DNA from: Micrasema longulum
Lineage: Eukaryota > Arthropoda > Insecta > Trichoptera > Brachycentridae
DNA: 64,000 nt
Assembly (NCBI GenBank): GCA_022494885.1
Contig: JAGVSM010003431.1
Coordinates: forward strand, 62,001 to 126,000
Direction of reading: 5' to 3'
Under the pieces are notes generated by a model. It saw only the letters and a program-made list of their open reading frames with translations, ran no database searches and had not been told where the DNA came from. A program made the position numbers and the translations under genes. This document shows, one piece after another, positions 20,770 through 30,417 of the stretch. Each line of letters begins with the position of its first letter. The first letter of the stretch is position 1.

Positions 20770-21689
20770 TGTACTTTAAAGGATAAACCTCGGGAGTCAC
20801 ATTGAATGAAATGTTTAGGAAACAAGATTTTGTGATTGTGCTTTCTCCGAAACATGATAACTTTTACACCAACTGAGAAAATTTTAATATATAAAGAGCT
20901 TTTAATGTGAAATAAAAACTTAACTTGCTAGAATTCCACTCGTCCTTGCGCTTTGTAGCTACACAACGCGCGACGATTGGTAATTTATATAGCTTCTATT
21001 TGTAAATGTTATCAACAAAAAAATACCTAAATTTTGAAAATGAGGTCTAGAATTCCAACCGTTAATGCGCTTAGTAGCTGCAAGACGTGTTGTAATCTAA
21101 TTCCTTTTTATTATGATAATTATTTAAGTTTTTTAAAATTTTATTAATACTAATAAAAATGTGTAAATGGGGGCTAGATTTCTTACCGTTCATGCGCTCT
21201 GTAGCTGCAAAACATGCTGTAATCAAGCTCTTATCTGTTATGATTAAAATTGATCTTAATTGTAAACGAGGAACAAGAATCCCAACCGTCCATGCGCTCT
21301 GTAGCTGAAAGACGAGCTGGGATATTTATTTATTTTCACGAAAATGGCGCTATATACATTATCCAACTAAATATAAAATAATTATTATATTGATAATAAA
21401 AGTACAAAGGTCACAATATTTGAAGTGTTAATAATGGTTTATTATGTGGAAAAAAATGAATGCATAAATTAATAAATATTAAAATAGCGTATCTGGAATT
21501 ACTGATGTGTTTTGCATTAGAACAAAGTGGACTTCAAATTTTTTATTCAATTTAAAAACGCATTTTCATGACGAAAGTTGAATTCGATGTTTTATTTACG
21601 TATAAAACAGCTTATTGCAATTATTTCTGCATTTTTAACTTCAAATCGGCAAAAAAGTGGACTCCCGTGTTTTATCCTCTAAGGTACAC
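20770..21689. mobile_element. DNA element with inverted termini and four internal blocks
   Basis: Ends are inverted: TGTACTTTAAAGGATAAACC (20770) against TGTACCTTAGAGGATAAAAC (complement of 21689 inward), continuing as CGGGAGTCAC / CGGGAGTCCAC. The inside has no open frame but holds a spaced repeat array (next entry). Length about 920 bp. It looks like a non-autonomous DNA transposon. The superfamily cannot be assigned because the target duplication is unclear. Confidence 0.6.
20926..21322. repeat. Four spaced copies of a ~55-bp block
   Basis: Blocks at about 20930-20983, 21046-21098, 21174-21224 and 21274-21322 share the order AGAATTCCAACCGT, ATGCGCTCTGTAGCTGCAA and ACGTGCTGTAATC. The GTAGCT word recurs at 20955, 21074, 21201 and 21301 (spacing 119, 127 and 100). 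The spacers between blocks are AT-rich and not alike. Conserved blocks in unlike spacers suggest protein-binding subterminal repeats. Confidence 0.7.
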
Positions 21690-22550
21690 ATAATTTTAGC
21701 TTTGAAATCATTTATAATTATTGAACGCTTACATTTTCGTTGATTTTCTAACAGAAGCCGAGGATAAGAACAAGATTTTGGTTTGTAAACAAAACCTCGT
21801 AATTTCGCATACTAGAAGATTAATGTAATGTTACGAACAATTTGATAAAATAATCATTCCTCGTATTTTAGCAGACAAAGTCTGTGACTAATACTAAAGT
21901 TGAACAAAGAACACTTCCCAAGTCGGCTCACGTGTACTCGTCTCCTGGAAGCGGCGGTGTTATGTAACTCTAACGGGATCGTAATAAATTAATGAAACAA
22001 TGGCATTATAAACAAAATGACATTTAATTTAGCTTATCACCCGAATAAACATAAAAATCTCTACGTCTTGAATACTGTTTTTTCTTATATTCCGCTTGAA
22101 TTATGGTTTTAAGATGTTTCGTGTTAAAGAACATAATATGAGGTGTCTTCACAATAACAATATCTCCGAATTCGCAAATCACCTTATTCATTTAAATCAT
22201 GACTTTAATAAAGATACAAGAGTTAAAATCTTACATAGAAATAAAAAAGGTTAAAAGTAAATAATATGAAAATATTTCATATTATTGAAGCTTGAAAAAA
22301 TAATGATCCTTTGATCAATAATCAAACAACCTTTCAATATAGCCCGTTATACGATGTTTCATCGTAATGGTCACTCTATACCTATTCAACTCGCGCTCCT
22401 CCTTTCATCCCTTCCATATTTTTTCAACTATTTCTGCCACAACATAAAAAAAAAATATAACCTTATCAGTGCATGTAAGGGTTGCTTATTAAAATGCATG
22501 TCGTGTTGGTTTTATATTTTTGTGCAAAAACAATTGTGAACAACAACTAT
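21690..22550. other. No gene seen
   Basis: AT-rich sequence. A more balanced spot at 21900-21980 (CTCACGTGTACTCGTCTCC) is unassigned. Confidence 0.35.
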
Positions 22551-22817
22551 GTCGGCCTCGTGGTGTAATGGTCTACGTCTTTGCCTAGCATGCAAGAGGT
22601 CCCTGGTTCAATTTCCGATATGGTTGATATGAAATATTTATTTAAAAAGGGCGTTTTCACACTTAAATATTTCATAGTTCCTAGACTGGTACCTGAAGCG
22701 TAAGACTAATTATCTTACCTTCATGTAACAAAAATGATCAAGAAACGCTGCGATTGGTGTACCGATGCAGTGCCCTATGGACGATTCGGCGAGGAAAGGA
22801 AATAATGATGATGACTT
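22551..22817 (+). mobile_element. SINE-A, near full-length
   Basis: Plus-strand copy with head GTCGGCCTCGTGGTGTAATG, B box GGTTCAATTTCC, GATATGGTTGATATGAAAT, CTAGACTGGTACCTGAAGCG, AAAAATGATCAAGAAACGC and a (GAT)n-like tail AATGATGATGAC. The hairpin before the tail is changed (CGATTCGGCGAGG). Confidence 0.75.
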
Positions 22818-23090
22818 TGGTGAAGGTGTTTGGTGGGTTTTGCATGTTGGTTGGTGTCCTGTTAATTGGTGTCCTGACAAAGAAATGGGTACGTCTCGAT
22901 ACCGGTAGACAAAGAAAAGTCAGTAAGTGTTTCCATACAAATATTTAATGACATTGAGTTCTTAGAGGTTATTTAAGTAACTAAAGTATGAAATTAACAT
23001 TTATGGAACAAATCCAACGATTTTAATAATAAACAGTATTTTGAGTATGTCCAAATTTTTGTGGAAAAGAATTGGATTCAACCCTTAGGG

Positions 23091-24313
23091 CAGTAGTCGG
23101 CAAAGTCATTAGTAAAAAGAGCCAAATATCAGAAGTACGACAGTTAGGATTCGTTTTGAGAGCCAAATTTCTCTTCGTTTTAAACAGTTTTTGTCAAACC
23201 CTACACATCTTATTATGCAGCGAAGATCTCCATATTTACTCTCTATTTCAAGTACAAATTCATTAAATTGCCAATATTAGTAGACATAATGATTCTATAC
23301 TGATTTATTATTTATGTGAGACATTCATTATCTCTCATTAAATATATTTTTTATTTTTAATCTTTTCTTTTGATACTTTCTTATTTTGTTAACATATTTA
23401 AGATTTTAATTTTGATAGGTACTTTTTGTACTGTTCTATTTTTTTTCCTATCTTCTAATTACTAAAGTATCTTAAACAAAATGATACATGTTAATTATTT
23501 TATATGTGTACAACATTACGACTGTACTTTTTTATTTTGATTTAAATCTTAATTAAAACTAATAATGACCACCCGATGAAAAACTATAATTTAATAATAA
23601 AATAACTTTGTTTTTAGCAACTAATTTTTATTTTCCACCGACTGGTTTCAAAGCAAACAAGCTTCTTCGTCAAGGTTTCCTTAACTAATGAATTGATTCC
23701 TTTTTTTTTTTTATCATGTTTACTAAATACTACACGTGAACGTGGTTAGTGCTTCAAATATAAACTTTATATTATTTAATAGTTTATCGGGACAAAATTT
23801 ATGTTTTTATTTTTATAATATATTATTATTGTAATAATATGTGTATTTTATCGAATAGAGATTATATTATTATTATTATTAATGATAAAAACTTTAGCGA
23901 CAATCGTGTTGACAATCTTGATCACTAAATCTATAACAATGAAAATTTCTTCAGGAAATGTCTTGGCCCAAAGCGCGTCTTAATGGATGATGCAATATTG
24001 AACAAGTACGAGTATCTCATCATAAACTTTTGACTTGAAAATATAAATAGAACGTTTCTCACTTCGGTCATACCTTGAGCCCCATATGGTAAAATCGGAA
24101 CAATTTTATCGAGTTAAATATGATGCTTCTCCATGCATGACAGCATTTGCCATATCCTCAACAATCCAAATATTAATAGTTCTAGAAGTTTATCTTTATG
24201 ATCCATAGACGAAATGAATCTACCAAGAAATAGTGAAACTTGTGCTGTGAGAGCCGCGCTCAATAAGCTAAACAGCCACATATGGCTCGCGAGCCGCGGT
24301 TTGCCGACCTCTG
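23091..24313 (+). mobile_element. Non-autonomous hAT element, 1,223 bp, with 8-bp target duplication
   Basis: Terminal inverted repeats CAGTAGTCGGCAAA and TTTGCCGACCTCTG, flanked by CCTTAGGG (23083-23090) and CCCTAGGG (24314-24321), an 8-bp duplication with one mismatch as expected for hAT. Inside the ends are AGAGCCAAATATCAG and AGAGCCAAATTTC on the left and GGCTCGCGAGCCGCGG on the right, the style of hAT families known to have moved between phyla. No transposase frame survives. A retroelement piece with a hammerhead-like motif sits inside (23.6 kb). Confidence 0.8.
23635..23680 (-). ncRNA. Decayed hammerhead-like motif
   Basis: Minus strand: stem I piece ACC, core UUGACGA (C3 changed to U), stem II GAAGC-UUGUUU-GCUUU (5 bp with one G-U), GAAA, minimal stem III AC-CA-GU, C, then GGU of stem I. 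All parts are in hammerhead order, but the C3 change and a 3-bp stem I make activity unlikely. It lies inside the hAT element, so a ribozyme-bearing retroelement inserted there. Confidence 0.5.
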
Positions 24314-24391
24314 CCCTAGGGAGTTATTAAGATTATTATATTACAACAGAGATGAAGAACATTTTACATTAGAGAATATGTAAGTCTACGC

Positions 24392-24698
24392 CAGCGGTTC
24401 CCAATTTTTTTTAGCTAATTGATTTATATTTTTTTGGCGGAACCCCATCTTGACAAAATAAAGTAAATATACAAAAAAAATATTTTTAGGAATCCTAATA
24501 GTGTGTATGTTCCCCTTTGAAAGAAAGACTTTATTTTGTAATGATCGACTTGAAAATAAAGACTATATTATCAATTGAAAATCTTTACTGGACGTGTATA
24601 ATGCGAAGAATAAAATTTTTGAACAGTTTTACTTATAATACGTCCTAACTCTCGGAACCCCAGTGACCTTTCCACGGAACACCTTTTAGGAACCACTT
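24392..24698. mobile_element. Short hAT MITE, 307 bp
   Basis: Termini CAGCGGTTCCCAATTTT and (complement) AAGTGGTTCCTAAAAGG are typical hAT ends. Flanks GTCTACGC (24384-24391) and GTCTAGGC (24699-24706) form an 8-bp duplication with one mismatch. Internal GGCGGAACCCCATCTTGAC is shared, inverted, with 28.4 kb. Confidence 0.8.
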
Positions 24699-24870
24699 GT
24701 CTAGGCATTTACAAGGCTTATGCCCTGTTATTGGCTGGTTTAAGTGGCCACTATACACAGGATAACATTTGCCATTTTGTCTTTGTTTGAACATTAATCA
24801 ATTTATCAATCTGTTGATTTTTGTGCATCATTATGGGATTTATCTTTAGTTGACTTATATGCGTAGTAAA

Positions 24871-24883
24871 GGGGGGGGGGGGG
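24871..24883 (+). repeat. Run of 13 G
   Basis: Uninterrupted G13 in AT-rich DNA, inside the FB-A right half. Length may be uncertain in the assembly. Confidence 0.8.
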
Positions 24884-25073
24884 TTTGTTTTATTTTTTAC
24901 GAAATGGTTCAAGAAGTAAGAAAATAAAAAAATAAATTCGAAGCGTTGCGTAGTATCCGTTGCATAATTCCGTTTGATGAATCTAACCTGTATCAGTAGA
25001 GATATATTAATTATTTAATGAAAAAAGTTTTCCAATTATATTATTTATCAATCAAATATTTATATAATTTAGA

Positions 25074-25165
25074 TTGATTTCACTTTTACTTATAATTTTC
25101 GTCGTGACCGACATTGTCAGGTACCGGTCACTGGTGAAAATTATAAATAAAAGTGGAATGAAATT
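25074..25165. repeat. Inverted repeat (hairpin) of about 90 bp
   Basis: Arms of about 38 bases: TTCACTTTTACTTATAATTT, TCGTCGTGACCG on the left; CGGTCACTGGTGAAAATTAT, AAATAAAAGTG on the right. The loop is about 15 bases. Possibly a very short MITE. Confidence 0.55.
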
Positions 25166-25439
25166 TTTATATTTTAATTAAAATGCGTTTCCACCAAGAA
25201 ATGTACTAAAAAAACTTAATGTTTTAATGTAATGTGTAATTTCAAAAAATATTTTATAAAACTTCGAGTCAAAATATGTATTTGTATATTCAAATATGTA
25301 TTTTGATTATTATAACCTAAAGTAATTTTAACAATAATTTGTTGAATATTATTTAAACATTATGTCATCCCAGATACCAAATAATTATTTTCCAGTTTTA
25401 TTTTCTTTTTCTTTCTTTGAAGTTACCTGTATTTTTTTT

Positions 25440-25660
25440 TATCATCATCATTCCCTTTTCGCACCTAATGGTGCATAGGGCACTGCGTTGGTGTACCAAT
25501 CATAGCGTATCTTGATCATTTTTGTTACATTAAGGCAAGATGATCAGTCTTACGCTTCAGGTGCCAGTCCAGGGACTACAAAATATTTCAGTGTAAAAAC
25601 ACCCCTTTAAATCAATTTACAAAGATCTCGGTTTCGATTTTCGGCATGGTTGATATTAAA
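25440..25660 (-). mobile_element. SINE-A with its head inverted
   Basis: 25440-25613 is a minus-strand SINE-A tail and body (ATCATCATCATTCCC, GCACCTAATGGTGC hairpin, AGTCTTACGCTTCAGGTGCC, AGTCCAGGGACTAC). It is followed at 25619-25660 by CAAAGATCTCGGTTTCGATT and TCGGCATGGTTGATATTAAA, which is the head B-box region in the plus orientation. The A-box part is missing. Confidence 0.65.
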
Positions 25661-25664
25661 TTTT

Positions 25665-26835
25665 ATATTTTATTTTGCAAATGTAAATTAATTTTATATT
25701 TTGTAATTTTAAGTCTGTAAAATTTAATGTTTTACCATAACAAAAAATTATCATACATATTCAAAAATAAAAAATGTTCTATAAAAGATACTTGTACCGA
25801 GAAAGAAATAATTTTATACTAAACTAAAACATTCAGTAAAATTAGCATTTATTCATGGCTTTGAACATTTTTTTTTCAATTTAGAGACGGGCATGCTTAA
25901 AAAAAAGAATGAATAAATATCGTCCGTAACAAATTAACTTGTAAAGAAAAAATATCAAAAAAGTATTACTCGTGTAAACTTAGTTTTTTTGTAACCATAT
26001 TACACGAAGACACTGGCTGCCTTTTGTGAATAACTGAGTCAGTTTCTTTCAATAAATTCGTCCATTTTGTGATAGGAGGAAGAGTTTTTCCTCTGAGAAA
26101 TACGTATGATTGGAGTCCCCGTTAAGCCTAATCCAAAGAATACAAACACCGTGCACACCGTCCAACAAAACAAAGGATGAAGTAGAAAAGGCTTTCATAA
26201 GAAAAAAAGCGGTATCAGATTTCCTTAACCAAGAATAAAGCTTTTCCTGCGGGCATCGTGCTTATTACGAACTTGTTACAATGAAGATTGGTACATCCTT
26301 AGACAAGGAGAGCTGTAATTCCCGGTGAGAGTAATAGAGCAAAAAAATCTAAATTTGTAACATAACATCCGTTAGAGCAGAGTATCCGCTTTATGTATAT
26401 ATTGTATATTCAAGCGTCGCGTCGGTTGGTCGTTTTCATTAGGTTTTTGTTGCCTAATCAAAATAAAGGCCCCGCGTCTGTTTACTAGGGTAAGTAAAAA
26501 TCTTACGAAAAATCCAAAAAAAACTAAAAATAGTAAAAATAAGAGTATTTTTTTAATATTTAAAAAAATAAAATATATTTGGACCCCTGTATTTAGTAGC
26601 CTTACGTGTCATGCACAAGGCTAAGGTACTCGGAAAAAATCGTTTTTGTTTGTCTTGGAAATGGGATGTTCGATCACCGATTTTGGTTTATTACCTTGAT
26701 GAGTCCAATCACCATTGTTGCACAGTTTAAGAACAAAGGTTCAAAAACAAAATAAGAGTCAAAGATTGAATTTAATAATTAAACATTAGGACGAAATACT
26801 GATTAAAGGTTCTGAATAAAATATTAAAATATGAC
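25665..26835. other. No gene seen
   Basis: AT-rich with poly-A runs. The part at 26050-26340 is more balanced but has no recognised frame or repeat. Confidence 0.35.
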
Positions 26836-26837
26836 GA

Positions 26838-26885
26838 TGGTGGTCCTCGAGGTATAATGGCTTAAGTCGAGGTTCCAAGAAGTAG
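26838..26885 (+). mobile_element. SINE-B head fragment
   Basis: GGTGGTCCTCGAGGTATAAT, GGCTTAAGTCGAGGTTCC resembles a deleted SINE-B head (A box, then B-box-like GAGGTTCC). Short and degenerate. Confidence 0.35.
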
Positions 26886-26984
26886 CGTGTAAAAAAAACT
26901 GAAAAAAAGTATGCTTTAAATGAACAATGGTGGACACGTTTCCTTGCATAAAAATCAATCTCTATATTAAAAAAAAAAATTGTT

Positions 26985-27436
26985 AAACTTATAATTAGAA
27001 ATCAAACACTGATTTGAGTCTACTGAACACTTTATTTTATTTTTACAAATATAAACATACAAAAATAAAAATTTGGCGACCATTGTTTCGCATTATTTAA
27101 TGATAACTTATCAAACGAATGTGAAGATTATTTGGATTGAATGTCCTTATATAGTTATATAATTCAAGGTACTTAAGTAGAAAATAAAAATAATCTTATG
27201 AACTATAGCATGCACATTAATCATAATTGAAGGAAAAACTATATTGCCATAAAACCAATGATTTATATAACTAAATAAGGACATTCAATCCAAATAATCT
27301 TCACATTCGTTTGAAAATGCCCTAATAAGGTGAAACAATTGTCACGAAGTTTTTATTTTTCTATGTTTATATTTGTAAAAATAAAATAAAGTGTTCAGTA
27401 GACTCAAAATAGTGTTTGATTTCTAATTATAAGTTT
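26985..27436. mobile_element. Foldback element with 176-bp arms
   Basis: Left arm 26985-27160 and right arm 27261-27436 are inverted copies: AAACTTATAATTAGAAATCA outermost, AGTCTACTGAACACTTTATT, TTACAAATATAAACATA, GAAGATTATTTGGATTGAAT, GTCCTTAT innermost. The loop is about 100 bp. Long high-identity arms and no frame suggest a young foldback DNA element. No other copy is seen in this window. Confidence 0.75.
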
Positions 27437-27547
27437 GAATATGGAGTTCTACAAAATAAACACCAAATCAATCAGTCAAGAAAAATTGTTACTACTTATT
27501 ATTCTTCAATTTTATTTTTAAATATTACATGACAACAAAATACTTTA

Positions 27548-27680
27548 AGAACGCGGTTCTTAAACGGTGTTTCGTGAAACCCTGAGGTTCGGTGAAAGGG
27601 TCACAGCGGTTCCGACAGTTAGAGCGTATTGTCATAGAAAACAGGCAGTCGAAGAAGGTTTTCCTTTTCTTAATAGATTC
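27548..27680. mobile_element. hAT-like end fragment
   Basis: ACGCGGTTCTTAAACGGTGT, TTCGTGAAACCCTGAGGTTC resembles a hAT terminus (CAGCGGTTCTCAAAC type) and its subterminal AACCC-GGTTC inverted words. The other end is not found. Confidence 0.45.
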
Positions 27681-28349
27681 CTCCGAGTAAATGAATTGTA
27701 GGTAACCTCAAATGTAGAAAAAACCATAAATGGACATTTAATTAACTTTAAAAAAATCTTTTTTTAAAATTAATATCCCTACAGAGATGAGGTAGAATTT
27801 TTTTTTTCAAATTCAGGATTATGGATATTCGAGCGTTTACATTAATAAAAAATATATACCTACTCCCCCTTGGGAGAAATCCAGATTTATGTATATACAA
27901 AATACACGTACCAAAAATAATGTTGTTAAAAAAAATCGTTGAAAGAATATATTCCCACAGGAGTTACAGGACACCGACTGGGTACAGAATCCAATCGCAA
28001 ATCAGACCAAATCATCGATATCAACTGTGTTGAAGTATGAACATTTCATCAATATTAAGAATTCATCCTCTCTGAAACAAAAATCAGCGGATTGAAACTT
28101 GATTGATTTTTGGATAGGACTTAAATATGAATGCCCAGTCGTTGAGAAAGTTGGCGTGGTTCTGCTTTCGTTTGTATTGACTTACCGATGTAAGACTGGC
28201 CTTTTAGCTCACGTTTACACTAAAAACAAGTTTAGAACTACACTGAATTCAGTTTTCCGACATTAAACCTAATTTTAGGACTATTGTAAGTAAAACTGTG
28301 AAAAAAATCATTCTTAACATTAAATACGAGCAGTAAAGGTTTTGAATTC

Positions 28350-28945
28350 AAAGTATAGTCTTTATTTTCGAGTCAAAAATTACAACATGCAAACAATAAA
28401 ATATCATAGGTCTAAAAGTATCATTTTTTTTCAAATCACTTTTTTACTGTCGAGATGGGGTTCCGCCAAAAAATATTAGATCAATTGAACGCAGTTATGC
28501 AGAAAGCAGGCGGTCCACAATTTTGGAAAAAAATAGATAGGTATAGGTGTTATCGGGTGCAGTTAGTTTATTCTATGTTTTGCTACAAACAGCTAGGCCG
28601 CATTCATACAAAAAAACTGTAATAATCACCTTACAAAAATAGTGTCGATCACAAAAACGATATTTCTCGATTTGTAGAGAACACCCTCAGCACTACAAAA
28701 ATCTTATGATACTTTAAAAAACACTAAAACTGGTCAAATACATAAAAAGATTATTATTTGTAATTTGAAAAAAAATCATTGTTTATCATTAAATTTGTCA
28801 AAGTCAAAAACATTCTAATTGTTTAAATTTAATCATTCATTATTTTTACAAATGTACTATTCTTTCAGTTTCACTTTTCTATGGCTGGCTGCTTTCTGCA
28901 TAACTACGTTCAATTAGAGTTCGATGGCCAAAACAATATTGGGAA
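28350..28945. mobile_element. Inverted copy of the 307-bp hAT family, interrupted
   Basis: GTATAGTCTTTATTTTCGAG, GTCGAGATGGGGTTCCGCC and, after the interruption, AATTAG, CCAAAACAATATTGGGAAT match the complement of 24392-24600. The copy is split by a second element at 28482-28914. Its far end (24.65 kb equivalent) is not clear. Confidence 0.55.
28482..28914. mobile_element. DNA element with 28-bp inverted termini, nested in a hAT copy
   Basis: CAATTGAACGCAGTTATGCA, GAAAGCAG on the left is repeated inverted as CTGCTTTCTGCATAACTACG, TTCAATT on the right (one mismatch). About 430 bp without a frame. The AATT word on both sides is probably the target duplication (4-6 bp, exact limit unclear because the ends are similar). 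Family not recognised. Confidence 0.65.
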
Positions 28946-29129
28946 TCTTTAATGAATAATTTACTATAACAATGATATTATATGAATATCTAGTAAGTAA
29001 ACGAGCGATAAAGGGCATTCCAAAAATGAATTATAATATATATTGTTTAAAATTAATGTTTGTATTTTTCAATTGTTTAATTTTTCACTGTGTTATTGCG
29101 AAACCGTTCAGATGTATATTTTTGTAATA

Positions 29130-29314
29130 CAATAAAACTCCGACTATCCGGATTAATAAGTGCCAGACGTTTTCATATAAAATCTGACTTGAACATGATC
29201 AGCAAAGTTAATTGCTTTGACGAAGAAACGCGTAGGCCGCCAGAACCTTTTTTATTTGTTTTTATTATTTTGGCAACCTGAATGATTGAAGTTTGAATTG
29301 ACGGAGTTCTACTG
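29130..29314. mobile_element. pogo-like MITE, TA flanked
   Basis: Left end CAATAAAACTCCGACTATCC, GG and right end (complement) CAGTAGAACTCCGTCAATTC share the pogo/Tigger-style CAGTAnAACTCCG terminus. TA occurs on both sides (29128-29129 and 29315-29316). 185 bp, no transposase. Confidence 0.6.
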
Positions 29315-29316
29315 TA

Positions 29317-30114
29317 TTCTAGTATGACTACTAATAAAATTAAGTACCTACATAACAACTAACTCGTGTGTAGAAAATTATACGTTGTTTCTATCTTAAA
29401 TGAACAAGTTTTCCGACTACAGTCTAGTTCAATTTATTTTATTGGTTATGGATGTTTTTTTATGGTTAATTACAATATTTATAACGTATGCAGTCAAATG
29501 GTAGAATTCTACATTAAAATTAAGTAAGGTATCCAAAATGAAATACTCTCATTGGATTAAACTCTACTTTTGTTTCGTCTTGTTAGGATATTATCAAACT
29601 AACTTAAATATTTACAAGGTTTCCTTATATACTAACAATAATTACCATTTAATGATATAGGCGCATAATGGTGCTTATAGTTTCATGTATTTAGGAAGAC
29701 TAAAGGATTTCTATATAAACTAAGATAAATAAAGTTATCTCACTAAACGGTACTGTCGATGTGTTCCTACAGTAAGGGCAGGCATTTAAAAAGCAAGCGG
29801 TGTTTTTTCTCCTGACTCGCGATGTCACACTAGCCATTTCCGCTTAAATTATGCCATATACATACCTTTTGTTAATTATACACTTTGTTAATTAAAGTAG
29901 ATTTTAAGAATGTTTAAATTAAGTATAACTCATCAATGCCAATCTATTAGGCCTTACTTAAGCCGGTTAAAAAAATTAATTAAAATCAGTTAGGGTATAC
30001 TGAGTACATTTTATTAGGTACCTGCATAATGCATATATTGGGAAAGCCTTCCCGTATTTAAAATATTTACGGGGGTACAGCTTTTAAATTGATATAATAT
30101 TTATAATAATTAGA
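29317..30114. other. No gene seen
   Basis: AT-rich sequence without recognised repeats. Confidence 0.35.
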
Positions 30115-30345
30115 TGCCTCAGGAGAGCCTAAACCCAAGTTGTCTCTTTTTTAAACCTGAGGGATTGCGATGACGATCTTTCGATTTTATTCGGCAGAAC
30201 TAAGGGCCGCTGAGTTGAAGTGGGAGGAGGCGAGAGTGCTGGCTGGCGATGAGGTCTCCTGGAGCCAACTGGTGATCTCAACATGCTACACTTAGGAGCG
30301 GATGTAGAATAAAAGAAGAAAAAGTGAATATTGATTTATTTTACA
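30115..30345 (+). pseudogene. RTE-D LINE 3' end
   Basis: GAGTTGAAGTGGGAGGAGGC, GAGAGTGCTGGCTGGCGATG, ACACTTAGGAGCGGATGTAG then an AAGAAG-rich tail match the minus-strand copy at 9178-9330. The frame has two stops. The upstream part 30120-30200 is probably the same LINE. Confidence 0.5.
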
Positions 30346-30417
30346 AAGGTTTATTTGAAAAAAATAGTGTGGTGTTATATTGAATTAACTTAAATTATTA
30401 TTTATATACAGCATTGA

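Larger units (their letters stand above)
23030..24835. mobile_element. Foldback element FB-A carrying two nested hAT elements
   Basis: FB-A sequence is present in three pieces: 23033-23090 (TTTGAGTATGTCCAAATTTT, GGATTCAACCCT), 24314-24391 (AGGGAGTTATTAAG, ACAACAGAGATGAAGAAC) and 24699-24835 (TCTAGGCATTTACAAGGC, TTATTGGCTGGTTTAAGTGG). Rejoined in order they read through as in intact copies, so the two intervening elements came later. Confidence 0.65.

Noticed and set aside
20926..21322. CRISPR array (repeats with unlike spacers)
   Set aside because: Repeats are degenerate and about 55 bp, spacers are AT-rich and of unequal length, and the context is an insect-type genome inside a TIR element.
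29214..29236. Hammerhead-like TTGACGAAGAAACGCGTA
   Set aside because: No stem II and no stem I, and it lies inside the pogo-like MITE.
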